Assembly: GCF_014650455.1 (NCBI RefSeq)
Contig: NZ_BMUZ01000004.1
Coordinates: forward strand, 620,001 to 684,000
Source of the DNA: Streptomyces xanthochromogenes
GTDB taxonomy: Bacteria > Actinomycetota > Actinomycetes > Streptomycetales > Streptomycetaceae
Direction of reading: 5' to 3'
Length of the DNA: 64,000 nucleotides
Part shown: positions 17,991 through 27,693 of the stretch, piece after piece
Layout of the letters: each line of letters opens with the position of its first letter
How positions within the stretch are numbered: position 1 is the stretch's first letter
Translations under genes and position numbers: made by a program
The notes under the pieces: generated by a model
What the model saw: only the letters and a program-made list of their open reading frames with translations
What the model was told of the DNA's origin: nothing
The model's database searches: none

Positions 17991-20099
17991 TCACCGGGTC
18001 CTTGCCGATTCGATCAGGGACGACGTCGACCAGCCGGCGACGAAGGGCACGACGACGGTCCGTCCGCCCAAGGAGCCGACCAGCTTGTCCTCCGGAATGT
18101 CCATGCCCGCGTAGTCGCCGCCCTTGACCCAGATCGACGGCCGCAGCGCGCGGATGGCCTCTTCGGGGGTGTCCTCGTCGAACACGAGAACGGCGTCCAC
18201 CGAGGACAGTGCTTCGAGTACGAGGGCGCGTTGGGCCGCCGGCACGATGGGCCGTGAGGGGCCCTTCAGCCGGGTCAGCGAGTCGTCGCTGTTCATACAG
18301 ACGATGAGGCAGTCACCCAGCCGGCGCGCCTGCTCCAGGAGCCGGACGTGTCCCGCGTGCAACAGGTCGAAGCACCCTCCGGCGGCGACCACCGTGCCGC
18401 CCCTGGCACGGACCGCACCGGCGAGCTCGACCGGTCCCTGCGCGCCCGCGACGGGACCTGCGCCCGGGGCTCCCGGCAGGGGTGAATCGTCCTCGGGCGG
18501 GAGGTCCAGGGACCTGGGACCGCCCGCAGCGACGTACGCCGATGCCGCTTCCACCGCCGAAGCCACCGCCTCGCTGGGCAGCTGGCCGCGAGCCATCATG
18601 GTGGCCAGGTGACCGGCGAAGAAGTCGCCGGCGCCGCAGGGATCGGCCGTCACTCCCGCGGCGACCGTCGTGGGCACGACCAACGGCGGCAGATCCGCAT
18701 CGGCCAGCAGGACGGCACCGTGCTCGTGCCGGGTGAGCGCCACCTGGACCGGTCCCCACTCCCGGGCCACCGCGCGCGCCGCCTCGATGTCGTCGGACAG
18801 GGTGTCGCCGCCCTCGAAGGAGGCGACGAACCGGGCTTCGCGACTGTTGGGGGTGACCACCGCGGTGTGGGAGACCGGCGCCGCACCGCGCGGATGCGGG
18901 TCCCAGACCAGGGGCGAAAGCCGGGCCGCCTCGGTCAGTACGGCACGCAGGTCCGGGTGCGCTGCGACGCCGCGACCGTAGTCGGAGACCAGGACGGCCC
19001 CGGCCTGGGTCAGTACGCGCCGCGCGTCGTCCAGGGCCGTTTCGGCAAGCCGCCCGACCGGGGGGCAGACGTCGTGCTCGTCCAGCATGACCACGGTGCG
19101 CCCGGCCGCACGGATGCGTGTCTTCACCGCGGTCGATCCGTCCAGCCCGAGGTCGACCACCTCGACCCCCGCGTCGTCCAGGAGCGCGCGCAGCTGGTCG
19201 GCGGCCGCGTCCCGGCCCAGCGCGGTGACGAGGGTCACCGGCCCCTGCCGCGCGCTCAGCACGGCGGCCAGTGCGGCACCGCCCGGGCGTACGTGGGTGG
19301 TGCCGCCGGTCACGACCAGGGCCGGCTCGTCGGACGCGACCCGCTCCACCCGCCCGAGGTGGTCCCGGTCGAGGAAGGCGTCGCCGACCACCACTACGTG
19401 CGTACGGTCCCCACGTGCCGCGGTCGGCCTCAGCCCCTCAACAGCCTTGCCCGAAGCGGCAGATGGGGCGGGCGTGGGCAACGACGTGGACGGCACGGCA
19501 GCGGCGGCGCCGTTCGTGACGGAGTCGTCCCGGGCGGCAACCGCGGCGTCCATGGCAGCGCACATCAGGTGGATCGCCACGAGATGACACTCCTGCACCG
19601 TGGACACCGCCCGCGCCGCCACGGCCACCGCTTCGTCCACCACCTCTGCCAGCGGGTTGGGCGCCGGTCCGGTCAGCGCCCAGGTCGCCGCGCCGGCCTC
19701 GTGTGCGGCCTCCGCGGCGCGCAGCAGGTTGGTGCTGCGGCCCGAGCCGGACATGAGCAGCACGATGTCGCCGGGGCGGGCGTGCGCCCGGACCTGCCGG
19801 GCGAAGACCTCTTCGTAACCGTAGTCGTTGCTGATCGCGGTGACCGAGGACGTCTCGGCGTGCAGCGACAGCGCGGACATCGGCCGGCGTTCCGTCTCGA
19901 ACCGGCCCACCAGCTCGGCCGTCAGGTGTTGGGCCTGCGCCGCGGACCCGCCGTTGCCGGCCACCAGCAGGCGTCGCCCTTCACCGCCCAACTGGGCAAG
20001 GCGCACGCCCCAGTTGGTGACGCGGGACAGGTCGAGTTCGGGCAGGGCAGTGGTGAGCTGCCTCAGGTGGTCGGTAGCCGTCGAGGTGTCGGCCGTCAT
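17991..20099 (-). CDS. gmhA-hldE: Trifunctional GmhA-HldE fusion: sedoheptulose-7-phosphate isomerase / heptose-phosphate kinase / adenylyltransferase
   Basis: 702 residues carrying three consecutive steps. Residues 25-190 are a SIS domain of the GmhA type: AGNGGSAAQAQH (47-58), E62, SGSGRSTN and ECHLVAIH with H172/H177. An Ala/Pro/Thr linker spans about 195-230. Residues 232-530 are a PfkB kinase with RPGGAALAAV and the catalytic GAGD (489-492). Residues 565-702 are a nucleotidyltransferase with GGCFDLLHAGH (HxGH 581-584) and VKGGDY. Together they would make D-glycero-D-manno-heptose 7-phosphate, the 1,7-bisphosphate, and (after GmhB) ADP-heptose. The ATG at 20099 overlaps the VOC stop and has TAGGAG upstream. 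HldE alone is common; the added N-terminal GmhA is unusual. Confidence 0.92.
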   Translation of the reverse strand: MTADTSTATDHLRQLTTALPELDLSRVTNWGVRLAQLGGEGRRLLVAGNGGSAAQAQHLTAELVGRFETERRPMSALSLHAETSSVTAISNDYGYEEVFARQVRAHARPGDIVLLMSGSGRSTNLLRAAEAAHEAGAATWALTGPAPNPLAEVVDEAVAVAARAVSTVQECHLVAIHLMCAAMDAAVAARDDSVTNGAAAAVPSTSLPTPAPSAASGKAVEGLRPTAARGDRTHVVVVGDAFLDRDHLGRVERVASDEPALVVTGGTTHVRPGGAALAAVLSARQGPVTLVTALGRDAAADQLRALLDDAGVEVVDLGLDGSTAVKTRIRAAGRTVVMLDEHDVCPPVGRLAETALDDARRVLTQAGAVLVSDYGRGVAAHPDLRAVLTEAARLSPLVWDPHPRGAAPVSHTAVVTPNSREARFVASFEGGDTLSDDIEAARAVAREWGPVQVALTRHEHGAVLLADADLPPLVVPTTVAAGVTADPCGAGDFFAGHLATMMARGQLPSEAVASAVEAASAYVAAGGPRSLDLPPEDDSPLPGAPGAGPVAGAQGPVELAGAVRARGGTVVAAGGCFDLLHAGHVRLLEQARRLGDCLIVCMNSDDSLTRLKGPSRPIVPAAQRALVLEALSSVDAVLVFDEDTPEEAIRALRPSIWVKGGDYAGMDIPEDKLVGSLGGRTVVVPFVAGWSTSSLIESARTR

Positions 20100-20527
20100 G
20101 CCGGTGCTCCTACTGTTGGGCGCCCCAGGAAGTCGTTGAGTTCGATGGTGTGACGGTCGGGGTCGGCCACGAACGCCACCGTCTCCTGCTCGATCCGGTA
20201 CGGCTCGGCGATCACTCGGTAGCCGAGCGCGCGGATGTGTTCCACCAGTGCCGGGACGTCGGCGACCCGGAACGCGACGTGGTGGGTCGGGTGCGGGTCC
20301 GGCACGAGGTCTCGCTGCTGCCACAGCTCCACACCGGCCGGCCTGCCGTCCGGAGCCATCTGCAGGATGACGCGATCGGCCAGCTCGTATCGCACGACAC
20401 TGGACAGTCCGAGCGCGTCGGCGTAGAACCGCTCGGCGACATCGATGTCGGCCACGTCCAGTCTGATGTGGTCGAAGGCCGTGACCGAGGGGGCATCGTG
20501 CACACGATCCGGCGACGCGCCGCCCAT
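20096..20527 (-). CDS. VOC-superfamily (glyoxalase/dioxygenase-fold) protein
   Basis: A 143-residue single-subunit VOC protein: FDHIRLDVADIDVAERFYADALGLS at the start of the fold, HHVAFRVADVPALVEHI in the second half and a terminal DPDRHTIELNDF strand. Metal-type His/Glu residues (H in FDHIRL, H in HHVAF, E in IELND) are present, so an enzyme is possible. The alternative is a ligand-sequestering resistance protein of the bleomycin-resistance type. The ATG at 20527 has an excellent AAGGAGG; an upstream TTG at 20614 is rejected. It is the first gene of the reverse-strand cluster, reading away from the large inverted repeat. Confidence 0.8.
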   Translation of the reverse strand: MGGASPDRVHDAPSVTAFDHIRLDVADIDVAERFYADALGLSSVVRYELADRVILQMAPDGRPAGVELWQQRDLVPDPHPTHHVAFRVADVPALVEHIRALGYRVIAEPYRIEQETVAFVADPDRHTIELNDFLGRPTVGAPA

Positions 20528-20798
20528 ATCGCGGTCCTCCTTCGGGAACGACGGATCTTCTCCATCCGACGAGGCCACATCCGATGTGACGGAGCCGGGT
20601 TTCTCTGAGTCCAAGTCGCCCTCCGGTTACAGGCTGACAGGGAGCGGACAGACGGCGATGGGTGAGGTGGTGCGCGCCGTGCGGACGCGTGGTCGCCCCA
20701 GGGCATCAGCTGGGAACGGACACGGCCGGCGGGTCGAATCGACCGTGCTCTGCTGGTGGAAGAAGTGGGTTGTTGTTGGTGCGTGGTGTCGAGGACAT

Positions 20799-20965
20799 AA
20801 CTCTAAGCACTCAAGTGGACTGCGGTTGACCGGAGTTGCGCAGTACATGCTCGATGTTGCGAGGTGCCGGATGTGCGGCTCGGCAATGCGGGGCGATGCC
20901 CTCGCAACATCGGCCGGGGACTGCGCAACTTCCGTCAACCGCAGTTCACTTGAATCCATAGAGTT
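20799..20965. promoter_or_regulatory. Large near-perfect inverted repeat in the divergent promoter region of the heptose cluster
   Basis: Arms 20799-20863 and 20901-20965 match each other as reverse complements at about 54 of 65 positions, around a 37-nt centre. Best-conserved blocks are CTCGCAACATCG, ACTGCGCAACT, GTCAACCGCAGT and TAGAGTT. Read outward, each arm ends in TAGAGT, a plausible -10 (TANNNT), so each arm could carry an outward promoter and identical regulator sites: one for the VOC-to-gmhB operon, one for the GMC-SDR operon. The rest of the 675-bp gap (20528-21202) holds no credible gene. The symmetry is directly seen; the promoter function is inferred. Confidence 0.8.
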
Positions 20966-21202
20966 GGACAGCGGGCGTCCAGGTGACTTTGCCGCCGAGG
21001 GACCTTCATCAAGGATTCTTCGGCGAACCGGCCGATCCCCTCCCCTTCTCCCTGGGGCGATTGCGTCTCCTCTCCCGGGAATTTCCCGGAACACATCCGC
21101 GCGAGGACCGGCCACACCCTTTCGTGTCCCGTTCACCTCTCGATCGACCGTTGTCCGTGGGCCGCAAGCACGGACCCGACGAACCCAAGACGGAGAACCA
21201 CC

Positions 21203-22833
<1,631 letters not shown>

Positions 22834-22837
<4 letters not shown>

Positions 22838-23562
22838 TGATCACGGACAAGCGCGTGCTGGTCACCGGAGCCTCGAAGGACATCGGCCGCGGCATCGCAC
22901 TGGAGCTGGCCAGGCAGGGAGCCACCGTCGTCGGCACCTACAACACCGGAGCGTCCGACGCGGAGGAACTCCTTTCCCTCGGCATCAAGGAAATGGTCCA
23001 CCTCAATTTCCGTGACCGGGAGGAATCCGCCGCGGCACTCGGCCACCTGGCATCGAGCGGCCCGTTCCACGGGATCGTGAACAATGCCGCAGTGATCGAG
23101 TTCGCTTCCTGGGAGTCGAGCCTGCACTCCTGGGACGGGGTTTTCGACGTCAACGTCCGCGGCCCACTGGCCACCACGATCGCGCTCGCCCCCGTCATGC
23201 CGCCCGGCAGCTCGATCGTCAACATATCCAGCACGGCGGGCGCGTTGGGCTCCTTCGATTCACTGGCCTACTCGGCGAGCAAGGCCGCGCTCACCAACCT
23301 GACGAAGAGCCTCGCCAATGTGCTCGGGCCGTCCGGAATCCGGGTCAACACCGTCTCGCCCTGCCACATCGACGCCGACGCACCCACGGAGTCGGCCGGA
23401 TTGACCCCGCTGCGGCGCAATGGTTTCCCCGACGACATCGCCTCGGTCGTGGCATTCCTGCTCTCCGAAGACGCTCGATTCGTCACGGGCACCGACATCA
23501 CCGTGGACGGCGGCTATACGGCCGCGGACGCCCTCGCGAAACGTGCGTACGAGGTGGGCTGA
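22834..23562 (+). CDS. Short-chain dehydrogenase/reductase
   Basis: A 242-residue classical SDR: cofactor motif TGASKDIGRGIA (11-22), NNAA (83-86), and the catalytic Ser (S133), Tyr (Y146) and Lys (K150) in SSTAG and YSASK. The C-terminus DITVDGGYTAADAL is typical of ketoreductases using NAD(P)H. The start (GTG 22834 or ATG 22837) overlaps the GMC stop, so the two are co-translated. It probably reduces or oxidises a sugar carbonyl made in this pathway. Which hydroxyl is not visible from sequence. Confidence 0.88.
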
Positions 23563-23611
23563 GCGGTCCACGGCATCTTGCGGTGAACCCGACGGCCGGA
23601 CCGGTCGGGGG

Positions 23612-23671
23612 ATCGCACGCATCGCCATCCGTGCGATGGGCCGGAACCGGGCCCTCCGGGCCGGTTTCCGG
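23612..23671. terminator. Two consecutive hairpins after the GMC-SDR operon
   Basis: The first stem is ATCGCACGCAT (23612-23622) with ATCCGTGCGAT (23627-23637), one mismatch, 4-nt loop. The second is CCGGAACCGGGCC with the near-complement GGCCGGTTTCCGG within 23641-23671. Placed 50 bp after the SDR stop, they look like a transcription terminator of the GC-rich Streptomyces type, without a strong T-run. Confidence 0.6.
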
Positions 23672-24345
23672 TCCAGCTGGCCGAATTGATGAGTACGGGC
23701 ACCGGCAGGGCGCTGACCGGGACGGAATCGCACCGGACGCGTACGGGACGGCGACACCTCCGCCGAAGTGCGGCCGAGAGCGCTGAGCACTCGCCCCGGA
23801 ACTCGGCGACCGGGCCTCCCACCGGGGCCCGTGGAGCAATCGGCCCGCTGGCCGAATCGGCACAAGGGGTGGCCCGAAAGCCCTCCCCGCCATCCGGCCA
23901 TGTTTTCTCGCCCGTGGCCGATCGGGTCCGGGCAGCGGTCCCCCACCCGCATCCTGAGCGCCGATGACGAAGGCATATCCGTCACCACCTCGGACGGGAC
24001 GATCAGCAGCACCTTCACGAACGGACGACGCCTGCCGCCGCAACGGCGTGGGACCACGAGTCGAACTGGCCAATTGGCCGACGACAACGGTGAACTTCGC
24101 GCCAACACAGGCGACTTGGCGAATCGAGCAATGGCAGACTGGCCGCACATCGAGGCTCCGGTTCAGGACGACGACTGCCAAGGTCATCCGTCCGCAACGG
24201 GAGCCTCGACCTGTTCGCACCGCGCCCACCCAACCTTGTCGTCTCCTGTGAACAGCGGCTTCACCCACTCAACCCGGCTTCGGCGAGGCCCCGGGACGCT
24301 GGCGGTGAGCACCCATGTCGTACCGACCGGAAAGGCGACACGGAG
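23672..24345. promoter_or_regulatory. Long non-coding leader before the AraC gene with recurring CTGGCCGAAT-like boxes
   Basis: No credible gene in about 670 bases. A related 13-bp box recurs on the same strand: CTGGCCGAATTGA (23677), CTGGCCGAATCGG (23848), CTGGCCAATTGGC (24066) and CTTGGCGAATCGA (24115). The third contains a perfect 12-bp palindrome GGCCAATTGGCC (24068-24079). These could be binding sites for the AraC protein encoded just downstream. This is inference; spacing is irregular. Confidence 0.4.
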
Positions 24346-25185
24346 ATGGCCAACTCTCGTGGTGTTCCGCTGTGGGATTCGCTGACCATAGAGCGGCGAA
24401 TCATTCCTGATCAGGGCCGTATGACATATCAGCCGCGCCAGGACTGGTTCACTATCGTGGCTCCCCTGAGAGGCTTGTGCCAGTTCGAGTACCCGGACGA
24501 TTCCGGATGGCACCGGACCACGCTCGTCTCCGGAGACACCTCACGCCTCGTCGGCAAGAGCGCGGTGCGGCTGTGGCAGCCGCCGGCCGGGAAACAGCGC
24601 GCCGAGGTGGCCTTCATCGCACTGCCCACCCAACACTTTCGCTACTACGCGGACGAGCATCCGGAAGTAGACCTTCGCGACCTGTCGAGCCTGGAGACTC
24701 CTCGGGTCTTCGACCCCGTGGCCGCGGCCATGGCCCCCGGTCTGCTGCGTGCGCACGATGCGGGCGTGGGTGAGCACTACGCGTTCAGAGCGGCGCACTA
24801 CCTCACTGCCCATCTGCTCCACCCACACATCGACCAGCGGTCCGACACCCATGGCCTGAATCCGGAGCGCCTGCTCGCGGTGACCGATTACATGCGCGAG
24901 AACCTGGCCGCACACATCACCCTCGAAGACATGGCCAGGGAGGCCCTGCTCAGCCGCTACCACTTCGTTCGCCAATTCTCCACCGCCACGGGAAAGACAC
25001 CGGTGCAGTACCTGACCGAGTTACGTGTCGAGACCGCGTGCCATCTCCTCACCACCAGCGGCGAACTCATCTCCCAGGTCGGCACCCGCTGCGGCTTCCC
25101 CAACGCGGGCAACTTCGCCCGCGTATTCCGAAAGCACCTGGGCTGCTCACCGCTCCAGTACCGGCAACGGTCCGAGCCGTCGTAA
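24346..25185 (+). CDS. AraC-family transcriptional regulator
   Basis: 279 residues. The N-terminal two-thirds resembles the AraC-binding-like/cupin type sensor domain (APLRGLCQFEYPDDSG, TLVSGDTSRLVGK). The C-terminal 100 residues are the double helix-turn-helix: ITLEDMAREALLSRYHFVRQF followed by GELISQVGTRCGFPNAGNFA and the closing RKHLGCSPLQYRQR. GAAAGG lies about ten bases before the ATG. It follows the GMC-SDR operon on the same strand, after terminator-like hairpins and a long leader. It is the closest regulator to the heptose cluster and a good candidate for its control. Confidence 0.9.
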   Translation: MANSRGVPLWDSLTIERRIIPDQGRMTYQPRQDWFTIVAPLRGLCQFEYPDDSGWHRTTLVSGDTSRLVGKSAVRLWQPPAGKQRAEVAFIALPTQHFRYYADEHPEVDLRDLSSLETPRVFDPVAAAMAPGLLRAHDAGVGEHYAFRAAHYLTAHLLHPHIDQRSDTHGLNPERLLAVTDYMRENLAAHITLEDMAREALLSRYHFVRQFSTATGKTPVQYLTELRVETACHLLTTSGELISQVGTRCGFPNAGNFARVFRKHLGCSPLQYRQRSEPS

Positions 25186-25380
25186 CGCGCCGGAGCCACC
25201 AGAGCCTGAGCGGTCGGGGTCTTGCGGGCCGGCGGCCCCGGGCGCCCCGGTCCGTCGGCAATTGCCCTGTCCGGCAAGCCCGTTCACCTGCTGTTCGCCA
25301 TGCGGCCCTGCCCCGCTGTCCGTGACGTCGGCCCCCGCTGTCAGTCTCCGGACGATTTCCGGGACTTCAGGAGGCCGCAA

Positions 25381-26967
25381 GTGACACATCCCTCGCGCAG
25401 GACGGTTCTCAGAAGCACGGCGGCCGCCGGTGCCCTCGCCACGGTGCCCGCCTCCGCACTGCTGTGGAGCCGGCCCGCCGTCGCCGGCACCGCAGGACCC
25501 GAGCAGGTGCACCTGCAGTACGGCAACGAGCCCTCGCGCGAGATGACGGTCTCCTGGGCGAGCGGTGCCTCGGTGCGCCGGCCCCGGCTCCGGCTCGGCA
25601 CGGCCCACGGCGGATTCGGCCACACCTTCCCGGCGCGGACGCGGACCTACGTCGACGGCCTGAACAAGGTCGAGACGTACACCCACCACACGAGGCTGCA
25701 CGGCCTGCACCCCGACACCTCGTACGTCTACGAGATCGTCCACGACGGCGCCGCCCCGGTCCGCGGGTCCTTCCGCACCGCCCCCGGCCGGGAGCGCGCC
25801 GCGTTCCGGTTCACCAGCTTCGGCGACCTCGGCACGGGATCGGCCTCCTGGAGCAAGTCCGCGATCCATGGCGCGGCCGCGGTGCGCCAGGTCGAGCGGT
25901 TCAACCCGCTGTTCCACCTCCTCAACGGCGACCTCGCGTACGCCAACAACAACCAGGACCAGCAGCCGCAGTGCTGGAACGCGTTCATGAACAACATGTC
26001 GGTCTCGGCGCGCAACCGCCCCTGGATGCCGGCCCCGGGCAACCACGAAGTCGAGGCAGGGGGCGGGGAGTTGGGATACGCCTCGTACCACGCCCGGTTC
26101 GACCTGCCGGACAACCAGTCCCGTGACCACTGCGGCAACTGGTACAGCTTCCAGGTCGGTTCGGTGCTGTTCCTCTCGGTCGACGGCAACGACATCGCGA
26201 TCGAGGACGACGCGAGCGTCGATCCGGCCACCGGTCGGTCGGTCTACATCAGCGGCTACAGCGAGGGTGCCCAACTACGCTGGCTGGAAAGGACGTTGGC
26301 ACGGGCTCGGGCAGGTAGGGAAGTGGACTGGGTCGTCGTGTCGATGCACCAGTTCGCGATGTCGTCCTCGGCCGCGAGCCACGGCGGCGACATCGGCATC
26401 CGCGAACAGTTGCTTCCGCTGTTCGACCGGTACGCGGTCGACCTGGTCCTGTGCGGCCACGACCACGACTACGAGCGTACGCACCCGGTGCGGGGCACCG
26501 ACCCCGGCAGCCTGCTGCGGCCCAGCGTCGTGGACGACGGGCTGAAGGAGATCGACACCTCCAAGGGCACGGTGCACCTGATTCTCGGCGGCGGCGGAAC
26601 GGCCTCGCACGACGACACGTACCTCGGCGACTCGGACGGCAGCGGTGTGCCGGACGCCCTCGTGCGCACCAAGCGGCTGCCGTTCAAGGCCGACCCGGAC
26701 GCCAAGGAGAAGGCCACCTGGTCGGCGGTACGCGACCCCGACACCGCCCACCCCTACGGCATGGCCGTCTTCGACGTCGACCCCGGCCGGGTTCCCGGCG
26801 GCCGGACCAGCATCACCGTCAGCTACTACCACTCCCGGGAGGCGACCACGGCCGACCCGTTCCCCACGCCCGTGCTCTTCGACCGCTTCACCGTCCACCG
26901 CAACCGGCGCGACGGGTGGAGCGCCCATGACCACGCGGCGAGTGCGGGGGTCACGACGGCACGGTGA
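25381..26967 (+). CDS. Secreted purple acid phosphatase-like metallophosphoesterase
   Basis: 528 residues. It starts with a Tat-type signal (SRRTVLRS, then a hydrophobic Ala-rich stretch, cleavage near AVAG). A fibronectin-like N-terminal domain (YGNEPSREMTVSW) is followed by the metallophosphatase domain with its metal ligands in order: SFGDLG, NGDLAYANN, PGNHE, VSMHQFAM and CGHDHDYERTHP. It hydrolyses phosphate monoesters outside the cell, typically under phosphate limitation. The GTG at 25381 has a perfect AGGAGG at 25369-25374. Not obviously connected with the cluster to its left. Confidence 0.92.
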   Translation: MTHPSRRTVLRSTAAAGALATVPASALLWSRPAVAGTAGPEQVHLQYGNEPSREMTVSWASGASVRRPRLRLGTAHGGFGHTFPARTRTYVDGLNKVETYTHHTRLHGLHPDTSYVYEIVHDGAAPVRGSFRTAPGRERAAFRFTSFGDLGTGSASWSKSAIHGAAAVRQVERFNPLFHLLNGDLAYANNNQDQQPQCWNAFMNNMSVSARNRPWMPAPGNHEVEAGGGELGYASYHARFDLPDNQSRDHCGNWYSFQVGSVLFLSVDGNDIAIEDDASVDPATGRSVYISGYSEGAQLRWLERTLARARAGREVDWVVVSMHQFAMSSSAASHGGDIGIREQLLPLFDRYAVDLVLCGHDHDYERTHPVRGTDPGSLLRPSVVDDGLKEIDTSKGTVHLILGGGGTASHDDTYLGDSDGSGVPDALVRTKRLPFKADPDAKEKATWSAVRDPDTAHPYGMAVFDVDPGRVPGGRTSITVSYYHSREATTADPFPTPVLFDRFTVHRNRRDGWSAHDHAASAGVTTAR

Positions 26968-27168
26968 GACTCGCGCCCCCATACGGCCGGTGCGCTCACA
27001 TACCGCAGGAGTCGTCCGCGCGGGGCAGCGGTCCCGACTCCACCGCCACCGCCCCCGGTGCCCCGGACCGGGCTGCCCAGCGGTGACCCAGACCAGCGGG
27101 CACGACCCACGGCCGGAGTGGACCACTGAAGCAGCCGCGGCCCGGAGACATCGCGAGCTTCCGCCCCG

Positions 27169-27453
27169 CTACTTGGCGGGCGGGGTCACCGGCAACGAAG
27201 GCGGCGTCACCGGAAGGGCCGGCGGGGTCACCGGCAGCGAAGGCGGCGTCACCGGGAGAGCCGGCGGGGTCACCGGCAGCGAAGGCGGCGTCACCGGGAG
27301 AGCCGGCGGGGTCACCGGCAGGGCGGGCACGGCCGGCGGGGCGACCGGTGGCGTGGGGTCCGTACCGGCCGCGGCCGGGCTGATGGAGAGAACGAGTACA
27401 GCTGCGGCAGCCAGGCCGGTGACCGGAGCGGCGATGCCTTTGCGGAGACGCAT
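27169..27453 (-). CDS. Small secreted protein of LPVTPP heptad repeats
   Basis: 94 residues. Basic start MRLRKG, hydrophobic stretch and cleavage site near PAAAG (about 29), then a mature part that is almost only (A/S)LPVTPP: seven units from residue 44 to 92, ending PPAK. It lacks an LPXTG sorting signal, so it is probably released or wall-associated through the Pro-rich rod. The ATG at 27453 has AAAGGA upstream. No family was recognised. The repeats suggest an extended, spacer-like polypeptide. Confidence 0.75.
   Translation of the reverse strand: MRLRKGIAAPVTGLAAAAVLVLSISPAAAGTDPTPPVAPPAVPALPVTPPALPVTPPSLPVTPPALPVTPPSLPVTPPALPVTPPSLPVTPPAK
27179..27325. repeat. 42-bp tandem DNA repeat encoding the LPVTPP heptads
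   Basis: Three full 42-bp units (27179-27220, 27221-27262, 27263-27304) and a partial fourth. Units differ by only a few bases, so recent expansion is likely. Each unit codes for two heptads in the reverse-strand protein. Confidence 0.9.
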
Positions 27454-27581
27454 GACAATCCTTTCGTGTGACACGGGTTGTGGTTGTCGTGTCACCTCCA
27501 CACAAGGACGGCCCACCGAGCTCTGCAACGCGGTAGGGACCGTACGGGGGAACCGGCCGCCGGCCCGCACTCGAACGGGAG

Positions 27582-27639
27582 GGTGCCGTATGCCGTCGAC
27601 GGGTCGACGCGGTGCCGTATGCCGTCGAAGGGTCGACGC
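27582..27639. repeat. Tandem 29-bp repeat upstream of the repeat protein
   Basis: Two abutting copies, 27582-27610 and 27611-27639, with one mismatch, beginning GGTGCCGTATGCCGTCGA. They lie between the convergent-side end of the pirin gene and the promoter side of the repeat-protein gene. No function is apparent. Confidence 0.85.
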
Positions 27640-27693
27640 CGGGGCGGAGTGATCCGTTCCCCATCAGTCGGACCCATCGCACATGAGCCCGGA

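Noticed and set aside
27179..27325. CRISPR array
   Set aside because: Repeats abut each other without unique spacers and lie in frame inside a coding sequence.
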